DNA from: Maribacter flavus
GTDB taxonomy: Bacteria > Bacteroidota > Bacteroidia > Flavobacteriales > Flavobacteriaceae
Direction of reading: 5' to 3'
Assembly (NCBI RefSeq): GCF_008386635.1
Contig: NZ_VUOE01000001.1
Span: 1,116,001 to 1,180,000, forward strand
Length of the DNA: 64,000 nt
The translations under genes and the position numbers were made by a program. Below the pieces are notes generated by a model that was given only the letters and a program-made list of their open reading frames with translations, did not search any database and was not told where the DNA came from. Of the stretch, positions 63,010 through 64,000 are shown piece by piece; the first letter of the stretch is position 1; each line of letters starts with the position of its first letter.

Positions 63010-64000
63010 ATGACATCAACTGAAGCAAAACTAAAGGAACGTGTAAAGGAACTTACCTGTCTCTACGAGGTCACTTCGATTATCGTTAATTCCGATTACG
63101 ACCAACTTGAAACCTCATTGGAGGCTATATTATATTGCTTAAAGAGAGGTTGGCAGTTTGATGATGATGCAGAAGCACATTTGGTGGCTGATAACTATGA
63201 GGTCCAGACCGAAGACTTTGATTTGGATAGGGTCATATTGACTTCCGATATCAAGATATTTAATAAGGTGGATGGACGGATTACTGTCGGTTACCCAAAG
63301 AAAAAGTACGATCTCGAAGACTTTCTGATCGAGGAACAGACGTTACTTGACAACATCAGCCTGGCGGTGGGGAATCTCTTTGAGCGTAAACAAATTCGCG
63401 ACAACGAGGTTGCTACGCGAAGACAGATGGAACGTACAGATCGCTTGCACATATTGGGTGAGATTACCGCGGGTATCGCCCATGAACTCAACACGCCATT
63501 GGCCAATATTCTTGGTTTTGCCGAACTGCTACAGGAAAAAGTAAAAAACGAGGAAAATGTGCGTGACCTCCAAAAAATAATGGACAATGCTATCTTCTGT
63601 CGCGAAATCGTCAAAAAATTGATGTTCTTCGCCTGTGAGATGCCCCAGGAGATGAGTGTTGTCGAATTGATCCCCTCTGTTGAAAACGTACTGAAACTTT
63701 TGAGGCCTCAGCTGCGGGCAAAGAACATCAAGCTTGTAAAAGATTTCGATGAAACAGAGTTTGAACTGAAGGCGGACACAGTACAATTGACGCAGGTACT
63801 GTTCAACTTGATTATGAACGCAGCCTACTATTCCCCCCAAGGTGGAAACATTAGGATTATTATTACCGAAAAAGGCCAGCATATAAGGTTACAAATTTCC
63901 GACGAGGGTGCGGGCATCGACCCTGAAATTGCCGAAAAAGTGTTCGAACCCTTTTTCACGACCAAACCTATAGGTAATGGTTCTGGATTGGGCCTTAGCG
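63010..64000 (+). CDS. Soluble sensor histidine kinase, 3' end outside the window
   Basis: The frame is open from ATG 63010 to the last base, giving 330 residues so far. The first 130 have a coiled start (KLKERVKELTCLYEVTSIIV) and a GAF-like sensory body. The kinase core follows: H-box ITAGIAHELNTPLANILGF (His158), N-box QVLFNLIMNAAYYSP, G1 ISDEGAGID, F/G2 EPFFTTKPIGNGSGLGL. No membrane helix is present, so it senses an internal signal. It lies in the tRNA-Asn element after the transposase remnant. A partner regulator is likely beyond the edge. Confidence 0.88.
   Translation, partial: MTSTEAKLKERVKELTCLYEVTSIIVNSDYDQLETSLEAILYCLKRGWQFDDDAEAHLVADNYEVQTEDFDLDRVILTSDIKIFNKVDGRITVGYPKKKYDLEDFLIEEQTLLDNISLAVGNLFERKQIRDNEVATRRQMERTDRLHILGEITAGIAHELNTPLANILGFAELLQEKVKNEENVRDLQKIMDNAIFCREIVKKLMFFACEMPQEMSVVELIPSVENVLKLLRPQLRAKNIKLVKDFDETEFELKADTVQLTQVLFNLIMNAAYYSPQGGNIRIIITEKGQHIRLQISDEGAGIDPEIAEKVFEPFFTTKPIGNGSGLGLS

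Larger units (their letters stand above)
61043..64000 (+). mobile_element. Left end of a tRNA-Asn-integrated element
   Basis: From the tRNA-Asn fragment to the window end: integrase, transposase remnant and a histidine kinase. The other end is outside the window. Size and transfer genes cannot be judged. Confidence 0.75.

Noticed and set aside
1-64000. CRISPR arrays, rRNA genes, riboswitches and a replication origin.
   Set aside because: No regularly spaced short repeats, rRNA segments, recognisable riboswitch cores or origin motifs were seen on reading both strands.

Overview
The window looks like a chromosomal segment of a marine member of the Flavobacteriaceae (Bacteroidota). The basis is the gene content: a 1049-residue Asp-box (VPS10/sortilin-like) secreted protein, a polyamine operon ending in a deoxyhypusine-synthase-like gene, LytTR and TPR-type two-component systems, a two-subunit methylmalonyl-CoA mutase, weak Shine-Dalgarno sequences and several forced TTG/GTG starts. 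The genus cannot be resolved from the sequence alone.

Layout. 1-20 kb is mostly household and secreted-protein genes: two M28 peptidases (the first cut by the window edge), an SGNH hydrolase, the Asp-box protein, pentapeptide, VOC, rhodanese and CBS proteins, several SDR/epimerase enzymes, NTF2-like proteins and a DoxX-family membrane protein interrupted by an amber codon. 1.6-2.5 kb and 22.5-24.4 kb are gene-poor islands made of related palindromic repeats. 20.1-22.5 kb is an AT-rich accessory segment: a TetR/cupin divergon with two identical operator palindromes, then two single small genes separated by long imperfect palindromes of the CAACG...CGTTG type. This resembles an integron-like cassette array without an integrase and is the best candidate here for something not well described.

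24.4-32.6 kb, all on the minus strand, holds the polyamine operon (speA, speB, DHS-like, acidic protein), followed by a GNAT-nitrilase fusion, a retropepsin-like/RimK fusion and a TrkH potassium channel. A tRNA-Arg(CCT) lies at 33.8 kb. 34.1-39.5 kb is a sugar-acid cluster (two SDRs, FAH hydrolase, SMP-30 lactonase, a lipoprotein RidA, a divergent MFS transporter) that would fit a 2,4-diketo-3-deoxyaldonate route but lacks a dehydratase. 39.6-43.1 kb encodes both subunits of methylmalonyl-CoA mutase. 43.2-45.6 kb encodes a LytTR two-component system and a small secreted protein with an internal duplication.

45.8-56.5 kb is a compact hexuronate operon: uxaC, kdgK, kdgA, a TRAP transporter, uxaB, uxaA and an aldehyde dehydrogenase closed by a terminator. 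Uronate would enter by the TRAP system, be isomerised, reduced, dehydrated, phosphorylated and cleaved to pyruvate and glyceraldehyde-3-phosphate. The fructuronate-branch enzymes are absent. 57-60.6 kb holds a secreted protein of unknown function and a NarL/TPR-kinase pair. From 61.04 kb to the right edge lies the start of an integrative element: a 46-nt 3' fragment of tRNA-Asn(GTT), a tyrosine recombinase, a decayed IS1595-like transposase and a soluble histidine kinase cut by the window end.
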